Shown: in pieces, positions 1 through 7,279 of the stretch
Layout: the number at the start of each line of letters is the position of its first letter
Position numbering within the stretch: position 1 is the first letter of the stretch
NCBI GenBank assembly: GCA_964413525.1
Contig: CAYPTI010000060.1
Location: 1 to 10,780 of the forward strand
From: CAYPTI01 sp964413525 [NCBI: uncultured bacterium]
Lineage (GTDB): Bacteria > T1Sed10-126
Direction of reading: 5' to 3'
Length of the DNA stretch: 10,780 bases
Position numbers and translations under genes: made by a program
Notes under the pieces: model-generated
Database searches by the model: none
What the model was told of the DNA's origin: nothing
What the model saw: the letters and a program-made list of their open reading frames with translations, nothing else

Positions 1-256
1 CGGCCGCCAGTGCCAGGGTCTTGGCGGTGGTCACCGCGAGCCGGATGGCGGTGAAGGATCCCGGCCCCCGGGCACAGGCGAAACAGTCAACTCCCCGGTA
101 GCCGATCTCATGCTCCGCCAGCATGGATTCAACGGACTCCATCAACCGTTCCGAATGGGTCCGGGCGGACTCCAGGTAGCGGAGGGAACGAAGCCCCCCG
201 TCGTCCGCCAGGGCGACGCTGCCTCCCCGATCGGTGGCCTCAAGCGCCAGGATCAC
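1..256 (-). CDS. tsaB: tRNA t6A biosynthesis protein TsaB, N-terminal part (3' end outside window)
   Basis: TsaB (YeaZ) is the inactive ASKHA-fold partner of TsaD. In the cytoplasm it scaffolds the TsaD-TsaB-TsaE complex that transfers threonylcarbamoyl from TC-AMP to A37 of ANN-decoding tRNAs. The 85 visible codons start ILALEATDRGGSVALADD, match the family's opening strand, then show HSERL at residues 34-38 and GPGSFTAIRLAVTTAKTLAL at 64-83, the family signature (usually GPGSFTGLRIG). The family is usually about 220-240 residues, so roughly 60% is missing beyond base 1. The start is GTG at 256-254, whose bases overlap the tsaE stop as GTGA; GGAGGGG lies 8 bases upstream at 271-265. Overlap with tsaE implies co-transcription and coupled translation. 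The signature has Ala where Gly is usual (FTA for FTG), a conservative change. The identification is firm from the signature and the neighbour. Confidence 0.9.
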   Translation of the reverse strand, partial: MILALEATDRGGSVALADDGGLRSLRYLESARTHSERLMESVESMLAEHEIGYRGVDCFACARGPGSFTAIRLAVTTAKTLALAA

Positions 257-741
257 GACGGTATCCCCTCCGGGGAAACACGGTCACCCGGCGTGACCGG
301 ATCCCCCGGGTCGGGAGGACCGGGCGACCGGACGACCCGACGAACCCCCGGGTCAACGTGAGAAAACCGGATGGTTTCGGTCGGTTCGGGCCACCGACCC
401 GTCCAGCGTTCCGCCCATTCGACGACGACGAGCCGGCGCCCGAAGTATTCCTCCAGACCGATGGTTTCCTGGTCCTCCGGACCGGCGACCCGATACAGGT
501 CGGCGTGTGCGACGGGCGGATCGGTCCCGTCATACAGGTTCAGCAACGTATAAGTGGGGCTGCGAACGTCCCCGGACGATCCTCCCAGGACCTCGACCAG
601 TCCGCGGAGAAAGGTGGTCTTGCCCGTTCCAAGTTCGCCGACCAGCGCCAGCGTATGGCCGGTCTTCCAGTCGGTGGACCATGTTTGGGCCAGCCGACGG
701 GTTTCGTCCGGGCTTTCGGTCCGCTCGGTCATCGGATCCAT
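253..741 (-). CDS. tsaE: tRNA t6A biosynthesis ATPase TsaE
   Basis: TsaE (YjeE) is a small P-loop ATPase that resets the TsaB-TsaD complex during t6A37 synthesis. The 162-residue protein shows the Walker A loop GELGTGKTT at 35-43, SPTYTL at 61-66, the HADLYR motif at 79-84 and VVVEWAER at 105-112, all in family order. The core ends near residue 138; residues 139-162 are a Pro/Gly/Asp-rich tail not normal for a family of about 140-160 residues. ATG at 741 is preferred because GGGAG lies 8 bases upstream (754-750); an in-frame ATG at 732 (fourth codon) has no such site. The stop overlaps the tsaB GTG start. By my count it has 26 acidic and 17 basic residues, only two of them Lys. It begins a transcript after a long gap from recD, so it probably has its own promoter in 742-1407. 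Confidence 0.95.
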   Translation of the reverse strand: MDPMTERTESPDETRRLAQTWSTDWKTGHTLALVGELGTGKTTFLRGLVEVLGGSSGDVRSPTYTLLNLYDGTDPPVAHADLYRVAGPEDQETIGLEEYFGRRLVVVEWAERWTGRWPEPTETIRFSHVDPGVRRVVRSPGPPDPGDPVTPGDRVSPEGIPS

Positions 742-941
742 GTTCTTCGCTCCCAGGTCGCTGCGATCACGATCTCGGTTCCCTGTTGAACATCAATGCA
801 GGCCGTGCGTGACGATCGATGATCCATGGTTGGTTCCACGCTGGCGAGCGTCGCCCGTTGGGACTCACTCATGAGCCGGATCACCGACGATGGGTTCGCG
901 GGGCACAAGAACTCCTGGTACCGGGGGTTCGAGGATACAAT

Positions 942-957
942 CGGGTCCCGGGACCCG
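942..957. repeat. 16-base perfect palindrome in the tsaE leader
   Basis: CGGGTCCCGGGACCCG is a perfect inverted repeat. In RNA it could fold as a six-pair GC-rich stem with a CCGG loop. It lies about 200 bases upstream of tsaE and about 25 bases downstream, in the minus direction, of the weak -10-like TATTCT (987-982). No T-run follows on either strand, so it is not an ordinary terminator. It may be a leader hairpin, a protein site, or a chance product of high GC. Confidence 0.45.
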
Positions 958-1233
958 GCTCGACACCGCCGTCCACCGACTAGAATACCATACATCGAGG
1001 GGGAATGAATTGCTCACGGCGCCCGTCGGTTCGAAGTCAGCGCCGATGAGAGACGGACACCGAACCGCTGTGGGGACATTCCAACCGACGATTCCGTTCG
1101 AATCGAAGAAGGTAACTCACACGGAAGGAGAAATGATGGAGGACGAAGACTGACAAAAATTCAAGCCATTTTTCCTGATTCGTTGCTTTCTATATTATCA
1201 GAGAACCGGGCGTCGTTCGAATACCATTTCCGT

Positions 1234-1247
1234 TTTGTGCGCACAAA
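1234..1247. promoter_or_regulatory. 14-base perfect palindrome, possible operator
   Basis: TTTGTGCGCACAAA is a perfect dyad in the AT-rich part of the recD-tsaE gap. On the minus strand it lies next to an AGGAGG sequence (1260-1255) and its centre is about 40 bases upstream of the -10-like GATAAT (1199-1194), where an activator or a repressor could bind. It does not fit the Rex (TTGTG-N8-CACAA) or CRP/FNR (half-site spacing) consensus. Palindromes of this length are expected rarely by chance in a gap this size, but the regulator, if any, is unknown. Confidence 0.35.
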
Positions 1248-1407
1248 TTATTTTCCTCCTCCAGGAAGAGACGATTGTGTCCCGAACTGTGTGTAAAAAT
1301 AGTCTCCGTCCTTCTTTTTCGGTCAACCGGAGATTCACCGGTGTCAAAGGCACGGCGTAGGTCCCGAAGACATTTCACCTCCCGATTCCGTTCCCTATCG
1401 AACCTCG

Positions 1408-3633
1408 TTAACCAATTCGTTCCAGCAGGCCGGAGTTGCGGAGGTCCCGCTTCCGGGCCGCGGACCGGAGCCTCGACCGGGAACCGTAAAAGACGACGCT
1501 TCGTCGCGCCCGGGTGACCCCCGTGTACAGGAGTTCCCGGGTCATCAGCGGGACGTCCCGCCGGGGAAGGATGAAGGCCACCACATCGTACTCGGAGCCC
1601 TGGGACTTATGGACGGTCAGCGCGAAAGCGTGGTTCAAACTCGATCCGAGCGATCCCAGGGGGAACGCCCGATACCGTTCCCGGCCGGGGAACACGGCCA
1701 TCGGACGGACGGCGCCGGAGGAATCGCGACGGACGGGAAGAACCACTCCCTGTTCGCCGTTAAACAGCCGCCGATCGTAGTCGTTATGGGTCATGATGAC
1801 GGGTTCTCCGACCGCGAACCGGGGGTCCGAAGCCCGGCCGGCTCCAGCGGTCCGTTCCCGATGATGCCCGTGGAGGTACCGGTTGATGAACTCGGACCCA
1901 ACCGGTGTCCGGCGCGTTCCGGTGAGCAGCTGGTGTTTGTTGTAGAGGGCAAACAGGTCCTCAAGTCGTCCCTCACAGCCTTCGGGGCGTCCGTCCCGGA
2001 AGAAAAATTCTGTCATGATGTCCACGCCGGGTTCCCGATCCGGCGAGGAGGAACCGGCAAAGGCATAAGCCCGGTCGTACCAGGATTCAAGAAACCGGGT
2101 GAAGGATTCACCGTCCACGTCCGGTGACCGGTCGGCCTCCGGCTTGGGACGTTCGTCCGTGGCCAGCATCTCGACGCCGGAGAACCGAAGCTCGTCAAAG
2201 GAATTCCGCAGGAAAATGGTGGCCGGTTCGGACGCCGGGTCCCCGGTTGACCGGCCGAAGGTGAGCTCAGGGTCGTCGCGATTCAGGGAACCGGCAACCC
2301 CCAGCAGATTCCCGGCGGCCGGGTCCCCGCCCCGAACCCGAAAGTTCTCCGTTAACCGGACGGACTGTTGGGCGAGGGGTTCTCCCGGTTTTGAGACCTG
2401 TTCCTCCAGGGGCGGTTCGGTCAGGGTTCTCCAGGGGACCTCGGTCGTAATCTCGGCAGGAACCAGGTCCCGGAAGACGGCGCCGGAATCCACGGCGGGG
2501 AGCTGATCCACGTCCCCGATCAGTGCGATCGAGGCCTCGTCGCCCGCGGCGGCGAACAGCCGTTCCATCAGGGACAGATCGACCATGGAGGCTTCATCGA
2601 CGATGATGTATCGATGGGGAAGGGGCCGGGTCTCGTCAAAGTAGAAATCTCGCCGGTTCGGCGAGTACCCCAGCAACCGGTGCAGGGTGCGGGGTTCGTT
2701 CATCGTCTCGATCAGGGCGTTATCGATCGACGAGCCGGACGGGTCGAGGCCACCGGAGATTGATTCGGCCAGTCGATTGGCCGCTTTCCCGGTGGGGGCG
2801 GCCAGGGCGATCCGATCGGCCTCGACGTCGAGGCCGATCAGGAGGCGGAGAATGGACATGACCAGGGAGGTTTTTCCGGTGCCGGGTCCCCCGGTAATGA
2901 CGGATAGGGGTGTACAGACGGCCGTCAGCACCCCGTATTGCTGTTCCGGGGTCAACCGAAGGGAGGACTCTCGGAGGGTCGCTTCCAGAGCGGACCGGAG
3001 CTCGGCTTCCGAACGGTCCTCCCCCGGGAGGAGGTCGTCCCGGGAACCGTCGATCAGGCGGCGACGTACGAAGCCCGCCAGGCGAACCTCTTCGGCGTGG
3101 GAACGCTGGTGGTAGAGCTGGCCGTCCTCCACGATCAGCGGCACGTCGTCCCCGGGCGTTCCGACAATGTCGAGGGCCCCGGGCGATTGGAACAATTCCT
3201 TGATTCCTCCGGCCAGCTCCCGCCAGGGGTCCTCGGCCTCCCCGGGTCCGCCGGAGAGGTCCCCCGACTCCCGGCAAACGGACAACATTCCGGCCAGGTG
3301 GGTCCGGAGACGTTCCCGCAGCGGCCGATCGGTTCCGTCGAGGTCCAGGACGTCGAACCGGACGCTGCCGGTACGCCGGGAGATCAACGAGGCCAGCACG
3401 GTCAGGAACAATCGTTCGGCCGTCCGATCGTCCAGGTCCGACTCCAGCCGGAGAAGTTCCAGGCTGACAACGATGTCCTCCGGGTTCAGGTCCAGGTCGT
3501 CGACGTGTTCATGCAGGACGGAGGCGAGCCGGACGACCGGGTTGTTCCCGGGAAGCCAGTCCGTGTAGATCGTTTCCAGCGATCGGGACGGATCCGGACG
3601 TTCCACGGCCTCGGACCCGGACTCACGGTTCAT
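1408..3633 (-). CDS. recD: exonuclease V subunit RecD, 5'-3' SF1B helicase
   Basis: RecD is the fast 5'-to-3' motor of RecBCD, acting on the 5'-ended strand at double-strand breaks. The 741-residue product shows, in order: Walker A GGPGTGKTS at 248-256, APTGKAA at 279-285, Walker B YIIVDEASMVDL at 342-353, IGDVDQLPAVDSGAVF at 372-387, LTENFR at 427-432, the FNGEQGVV block at 624-631, ALTVHKSQGSEYD at 671-683 and YTGVTRARRSVV at 703-714. All SF1B motifs are present, so the motor should be active. E. coli RecD has 608 residues with its Walker Lys at 177; here the Lys is 253, so the N-terminal domain is about 75 residues longer, and the segment between motif IV and the FNGEQG block (about 435-610) also looks long. 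ATG at 3633 is chosen because AAGGAG lies 10 bases upstream (3649-3644). It overlaps recB by 11 bases. Stop is TAA at 1410-1408. Confidence 0.97.
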   Translation of the reverse strand: MNRESGSEAVERPDPSRSLETIYTDWLPGNNPVVRLASVLHEHVDDLDLNPEDIVVSLELLRLESDLDDRTAERLFLTVLASLISRRTGSVRFDVLDLDGTDRPLRERLRTHLAGMLSVCRESGDLSGGPGEAEDPWRELAGGIKELFQSPGALDIVGTPGDDVPLIVEDGQLYHQRSHAEEVRLAGFVRRRLIDGSRDDLLPGEDRSEAELRSALEATLRESSLRLTPEQQYGVLTAVCTPLSVITGGPGTGKTSLVMSILRLLIGLDVEADRIALAAPTGKAANRLAESISGGLDPSGSSIDNALIETMNEPRTLHRLLGYSPNRRDFYFDETRPLPHRYIIVDEASMVDLSLMERLFAAAGDEASIALIGDVDQLPAVDSGAVFRDLVPAEITTEVPWRTLTEPPLEEQVSKPGEPLAQQSVRLTENFRVRGGDPAAGNLLGVAGSLNRDDPELTFGRSTGDPASEPATIFLRNSFDELRFSGVEMLATDERPKPEADRSPDVDGESFTRFLESWYDRAYAFAGSSSPDREPGVDIMTEFFFRDGRPEGCEGRLEDLFALYNKHQLLTGTRRTPVGSEFINRYLHGHHRERTAGAGRASDPRFAVGEPVIMTHNDYDRRLFNGEQGVVLPVRRDSSGAVRPMAVFPGRERYRAFPLGSLGSSLNHAFALTVHKSQGSEYDVVAFILPRRDVPLMTRELLYTGVTRARRSVVFYGSRSRLRSAARKRDLRNSGLLERIG

Positions 3634-6600
3634 GGCGGATCGACTCCTTCCGGGACCGGATTGCCTCGGTCAGGAGGTCGTCGGCCCGGTCCGTCAGCTC
3701 GTCCAGTTCGGTGGGTTCGGGACGGGAGAAGTACACGCCGTCGGAGGACTCCGGCCGACCCTCCCGGTAGGAGCGGTCCATCCCCCGAACGAAGAAATAA
3801 AACAACCCGCCGAATTGATCCCGCAGGCGGTACCGCGACCGTGCGATCAGGCGCGCGAGGGCAAGCGTGTAAAAAACGTTCTGAACCCCGTACCGTTCGT
3901 CCACCACCTCCTGCAGAGAACCGGCCGAATAATCCTCCGGCTCCGGGAACGAGTCGGTCTTCCAATCGGCGACGTACAGCCGATCGTCCCATTCAAACAC
4001 GAGGTCAATGAACCCCCGAAGATAACCTCGTTCAACCCGAAACGGAAGCGGTCGCTCCCCCGTAACCCCGTCCGGCTTCCCTTCGTCCAGATCCAGCAGG
4101 GACCGGTGGTCCGCCTCCGGGATGGGCAGCCAGAATTCCAGTTCTTTACGGACCCTGGAAACCGTGCAGATCCCGTCCAGCTGACGCTCTCCGACCCGAA
4201 CCGGCCGGATTAACGTGTTCCAGGCCAGTTCCAGGCTCCGATCCCGGTGGCTCGGATCGATGGAGTACTTGGCCAGTAACGGTTCCACCCGCCGCCGGAT
4301 TTCGTGGTCCTTCCGGAAATCGGACAACCCTCCATCCTCCCGCAACCGGCGGACCCGATCGAACTCAAGTTCCTCCAGCAGTTCATGGAAGAACAGGCCG
4401 AACGTTCGCCCGGACGGGAGGTCCCGTTCGGACGGGCGTTCCGGCTGCAGGAAAGGTTGTTTTTCCAGCCACTCCGTCCTCTGTTCGGGTTCCTCGTCCG
4501 ACTCCAGAAGTCGGCTCACCGAACTGTAGGACTCGATGTAGAGCCGCCGGTCGGCCCGCAGGGATCCGAAATCAACCCCGCTCCAGTCGTCGATCGGATC
4601 CTCGTCCTCCGGCAGCTCCCGGCCGTCGGGCTCCCGGGGTTCCACGGGAGCCGGGACGGACGCCTCCACGTCGACGTCCCGGACCCGGGCCGACTCGGGC
4701 AGCGAGGACCCGGAGCTGGCTCCGGGGACGTCCAGAAAATCGTCCAGCCGTTCCATGATCGGGTCCACGATCCCCCGGCGGTTGCTTCGATCCCCGGGCC
4801 GAACGTAGGGCAGGTACAGCCGACCCTCGGCCCGGGTCATGGCCACGTAATTCAGACGCTCGTTCTCCTCCCGCTCGTACTGATCGATCCGGGCCTCGTA
4901 GGGGCTGCCCGATTTGCTACCAAAATACTTCACCCGGGTTGAGGAATCCTCCGGGTAGAAGCTGTGAACCGTCCGGTTGCCACTGGACCATCCTCCGTAG
5001 ACGAAGACCACCGGAGCCTCGAGCCCCTTGGCCTTGTGCATCGTCATGATCTGGACGGCTTCCTGATCGGATTCCCGGTGCATGGTGTCGTCCTCTTCCT
5101 CGCCGGGTTGCTGTTCCTCCCGAACGAACCGACCCAGCCGGGCGGTGCTTTCTTCCGGGGACAGGGACTCGTTGCGCCACCAGTCGAGCATCTTTTGAGC
5201 CAGCTGCTGGTAGTTGGTCACCGCTCTCCGGTTCGGAAACCGGTACATCGAGCGGCGAAGAATTCCGCTTTCGTGGAACACGGAATCCAGCAGCTTCCCG
5301 AACCGCCCCGACTCGGCGAGATTGTTCCAATCCATCAGTCGTCGAACGAGGGGATGGTCTTCATCCACCGCCCGATCGACCGGTTCGAGATCCGACAGGC
5401 TCACGTCAAAGAAGGGGGTTTTCCAGGCGGTCAACCGGCGGGACCGATCCCGGGGGGACAGGCAGGCTCTCAGCACGTGAAGCAGGTGTCGGGCCTCATC
5501 GCTCTGGAAGAGCCCGGACTGTTTGTAAAACGCATGCGGGATGTTTTCCTCCCGCAGGTAGCGGGCCACGAGATCGGCCTCCCGCTGGGTGGTCACCAGG
5601 ACGTGGATGTCCCCCGCCCGGATGCATTCCGGTTCCTCCCCGTCCTGATTGGAGAGCTTGAGCCGCGGTTCGTCCTCCAGAATTGATCGGATCTCACGGG
5701 CGTAGTGGCGGCCGAGCATCCGGCGGTACGTGCCGGCGTTGATCCCGTTCTGCCGGTTCAACCGGGACACCACCAGCGCGGCCGCCGGACGGTCCTCCGA
5801 CCGGCCGAACCATTTCTTTCCAAATCCCGCCTCCACGGGGGACTCGTAGGCGTTGTCGCCCTCGGGATCAAAAAAACGTCCGGCCTCGTCCGGTTTCAAA
5901 ATAGCGTTGTAGGCCTCGACCAGCTCCGGGGTGGAGCGGTAATTGGTCCCCAGGCGAATGACGTTTCCTCCCCCCCGGTCCGCCGCAACCGAATCCCGCA
6001 CCCTCCGGTACGTGCGCACGTCCGCTCCGCGGAACCCGTAGATGGCCTGCTTGGGATCGCCGATCAGGTAACAGGGGTTGTCGGAACCCGATTTGTAAAA
6101 CACCGACTCAAAAATCGCCCATTGGATTGGATCCGTGTCCTGGAATTCATCGATGATGGCGTAGTCGAATTCGGCCCGGAGGGTTTTGATCAATTCGTCG
6201 GCGGAGGGACCCTCCAGGCCCTCCTTAACCACCCTGAGCATGTCGTCGTACGTGTACTCCCCGCGGTCGTTCTTCTCCGCCTCGAGCCGGGCTTCCACTT
6301 CGTCTTTGAACTGGTTCACCACGGGGACGTCGACGGACAGTTCCTTCTCGTGGAGCAACCCGAGGCCGTCGTGGATCGACCGGGGCATCCAGTCTTCGTC
6401 CCCCTTGTCGTTCAGAAAATAACCCAGCGGATCGTCGTTTCCGCTGACCCGTTCCAGGCTACCCAGAAACCCCCACATGTTCACCTCTCCGTCGGTTCTC
6501 TGAGAATCGACGGCCCGCTCAAACGCCTCCAGCACCCGGCGGACCTTGGGCTCGCTGTTGCCGTGGATCTCGCCCCGGTCCAGGGCCGCCTCGACCTGTT

Positions 6601-7279
6601 CCCGGAACCGGTCGAAGGAATCGATAAACCCCTCGAGGTCCCGTTCAATCCGGCTGAGTTCACGGTTGGACAGTTGGGGTCGAATCTCTTCCCAGGTTCC
6701 GACGCTTTGCTTCAGGAGGGTCTCCAGTCGGTCGAGATCGTTCTGTTGCAGAAAGGCGTGGAGGATTTTTCGATACTCCTCGTCCACCGCGAACCGTTCC
6801 CGGACCGCCCGGGGAAACACCCGGTCAAACAGTTCCTCCCGATCGACCAGGTTCTGTTCGAAGGGACGCTGGTTCTGGAAGGCGTGCTCGCTGAGCACCC
6901 GGTTGCAGAACCCGTGGATCGTGTAGACGGGGGCCCGGTCAAAGGACAGAAGCGCTTTGCGCAGGTTCCGGCGTTCCTCCGGACCGATGACCCAGGCCGG
7001 AGCGTCCTTGTGTTCGACGTCGTCTTCGCTGGCTTCGAGCATGGTCCGCAGAATCCCCCGCACCCGGCCGACCAGTTCCGCCGTCGCCCGTTCCGTGAAG
7101 GTAACCACGAGGATGCGGGAGATCGGGATCGACCGCTCCACGATCAGATCCACCACCATGTGTTCGATCGTGTAGGTTTTGCCGGTCCCGGCCGAAGCCT
7201 CGATCACGCCGCTTTCGTCGTAGGAGATCGCCGTCAGGGCGGCCGGTTTCTGGATTCGGACGGGGTCCCGGTCGCTCAT
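3623..7279 (-). CDS. recB: exonuclease V subunit RecB, 3'-5' helicase and nuclease
   Basis: RecB is the 3'-to-5' SF1A motor and the only nuclease of RecBCD; it also loads RecA after Chi. The 1218 residues show Walker A EASAGTGKTYT at 27-37, VVTFTERATAEL at 58-69, IHGFCNRVL at 121-129, IIDEFQDTD at 375-383, LIGDPKQAIYGFRGAD at 405-420, NYRST at 446-450, IMTMHKAKGLEAPVVFVYG at 744-762 and YVAMTRAEGRLYLPY at 811-825. An acidic, Pro-rich linker (about 851-905) leads to the nuclease domain: GLFFHELLEE with H965, GFIDLVF with D1092, ADWKTD with D1105 and K1107, then Q1133 and Y1137. The D1092-D1105-K1107 spacing equals E. coli D1067-D1080-K1082, so the nuclease should be active. ATG at 7279-7277 overlaps the recC stop as ATGA; only a weak GGTGA lies 6 bases upstream (7290-7286), suggesting coupled translation. 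Length is close to the E. coli 1180. Confidence 0.98.
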   Translation of the reverse strand: MSDRDPVRIQKPAALTAISYDESGVIEASAGTGKTYTIEHMVVDLIVERSIPISRILVVTFTERATAELVGRVRGILRTMLEASEDDVEHKDAPAWVIGPEERRNLRKALLSFDRAPVYTIHGFCNRVLSEHAFQNQRPFEQNLVDREELFDRVFPRAVRERFAVDEEYRKILHAFLQQNDLDRLETLLKQSVGTWEEIRPQLSNRELSRIERDLEGFIDSFDRFREQVEAALDRGEIHGNSEPKVRRVLEAFERAVDSQRTDGEVNMWGFLGSLERVSGNDDPLGYFLNDKGDEDWMPRSIHDGLGLLHEKELSVDVPVVNQFKDEVEARLEAEKNDRGEYTYDDMLRVVKEGLEGPSADELIKTLRAEFDYAIIDEFQDTDPIQWAIFESVFYKSGSDNPCYLIGDPKQAIYGFRGADVRTYRRVRDSVAADRGGGNVIRLGTNYRSTPELVEAYNAILKPDEAGRFFDPEGDNAYESPVEAGFGKKWFGRSEDRPAAALVVSRLNRQNGINAGTYRRMLGRHYAREIRSILEDEPRLKLSNQDGEEPECIRAGDIHVLVTTQREADLVARYLREENIPHAFYKQSGLFQSDEARHLLHVLRACLSPRDRSRRLTAWKTPFFDVSLSDLEPVDRAVDEDHPLVRRLMDWNNLAESGRFGKLLDSVFHESGILRRSMYRFPNRRAVTNYQQLAQKMLDWWRNESLSPEESTARLGRFVREEQQPGEEEDDTMHRESDQEAVQIMTMHKAKGLEAPVVFVYGGWSSGNRTVHSFYPEDSSTRVKYFGSKSGSPYEARIDQYEREENERLNYVAMTRAEGRLYLPYVRPGDRSNRRGIVDPIMERLDDFLDVPGASSGSSLPESARVRDVDVEASVPAPVEPREPDGRELPEDEDPIDDWSGVDFGSLRADRRLYIESYSSVSRLLESDEEPEQRTEWLEKQPFLQPERPSERDLPSGRTFGLFFHELLEELEFDRVRRLREDGGLSDFRKDHEIRRRVEPLLAKYSIDPSHRDRSLELAWNTLIRPVRVGERQLDGICTVSRVRKELEFWLPIPEADHRSLLDLDEGKPDGVTGERPLPFRVERGYLRGFIDLVFEWDDRLYVADWKTDSFPEPEDYSAGSLQEVVDERYGVQNVFYTLALARLIARSRYRLRDQFGGLFYFFVRGMDRSYREGRPESSDGVYFSRPEPTELDELTDRADDLLTEAIRSRKESIRHEP

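Larger units (their letters stand above)
742..1407. other. intergenic region between recD and tsaE, no supportable gene
   Basis: This gap of 666 bases separates recD from tsaE, both on the minus strand. I find no tRNA, rRNA or recognisable small RNA. The short open frames in it have no family resemblance and poor start sites. Bases 1141-1200 are about 35% G+C by count, far below the surrounding genes. On the minus strand TGATAATATAG (1200-1190) resembles a -10 element (GATAAT at 1199-1194) but the matching -35 is poor. A second weak candidate is TATTCT at 987-982, preceded by TGG, also without a good -35. Two perfect palindromes are listed separately. No convincing Rho-independent terminator follows recD: T-runs exist on the minus strand (for example at 1299-1295) but no strong GC stem precedes them. 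The likely role is transcript end plus tsaE promoter and leader; this is inference. Confidence 0.6.

Noticed and set aside
729-995. 88-codon open frame on the minus strand overlapping the tsaE start
   Set aside because: No Shine-Dalgarno site at the first or internal ATG, no recognisable domain, and it would overlap the well-placed tsaE start and ribosome site.
1089-1105. CGATTC...GAATCG hairpin with a TTCGAAT loop resembling a tRNA T-arm
   Set aside because: No acceptor stem, D-arm or anticodon arm at the proper distances on either strand.
826-1153. Two overlapping open frames on the plus strand in the recD-tsaE gap
   Set aside because: No family resemblance, no good ribosome site at the starts, and mutually exclusive frames.
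1124-1153. GGAAGGAG followed by ATGATG and a stop after six codons on the plus strand
   Set aside because: Too short to support as a gene; the purine-rich stretch is probably coincidental.
1151-1176. AAAAAT...ATTTTT inverted repeat as a bidirectional terminator
   Set aside because: The stem consists only of A-T pairs with no GC core, too weak for an intrinsic terminator.
1190-1378. 62-codon open frame on the minus strand just after recD, starting GTG
   Set aside because: GGGAGG abuts the start codon so the spacing is wrong, codons are AT-ending unlike the neighbours, and the peptide resembles no family. A tail gene of the rec operon is possible but not supported.
2938-4011. 357-codon open frame on the plus strand across the recB-recD junction
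   Set aside because: Antisense to two well-supported genes, low-complexity Arg/Pro/Gly translation, no ribosome site.
4964-5686. 240-codon open frame on the plus strand, antisense to recB
   Set aside because: Shadow of the conserved RecB helicase region; no family resemblance.
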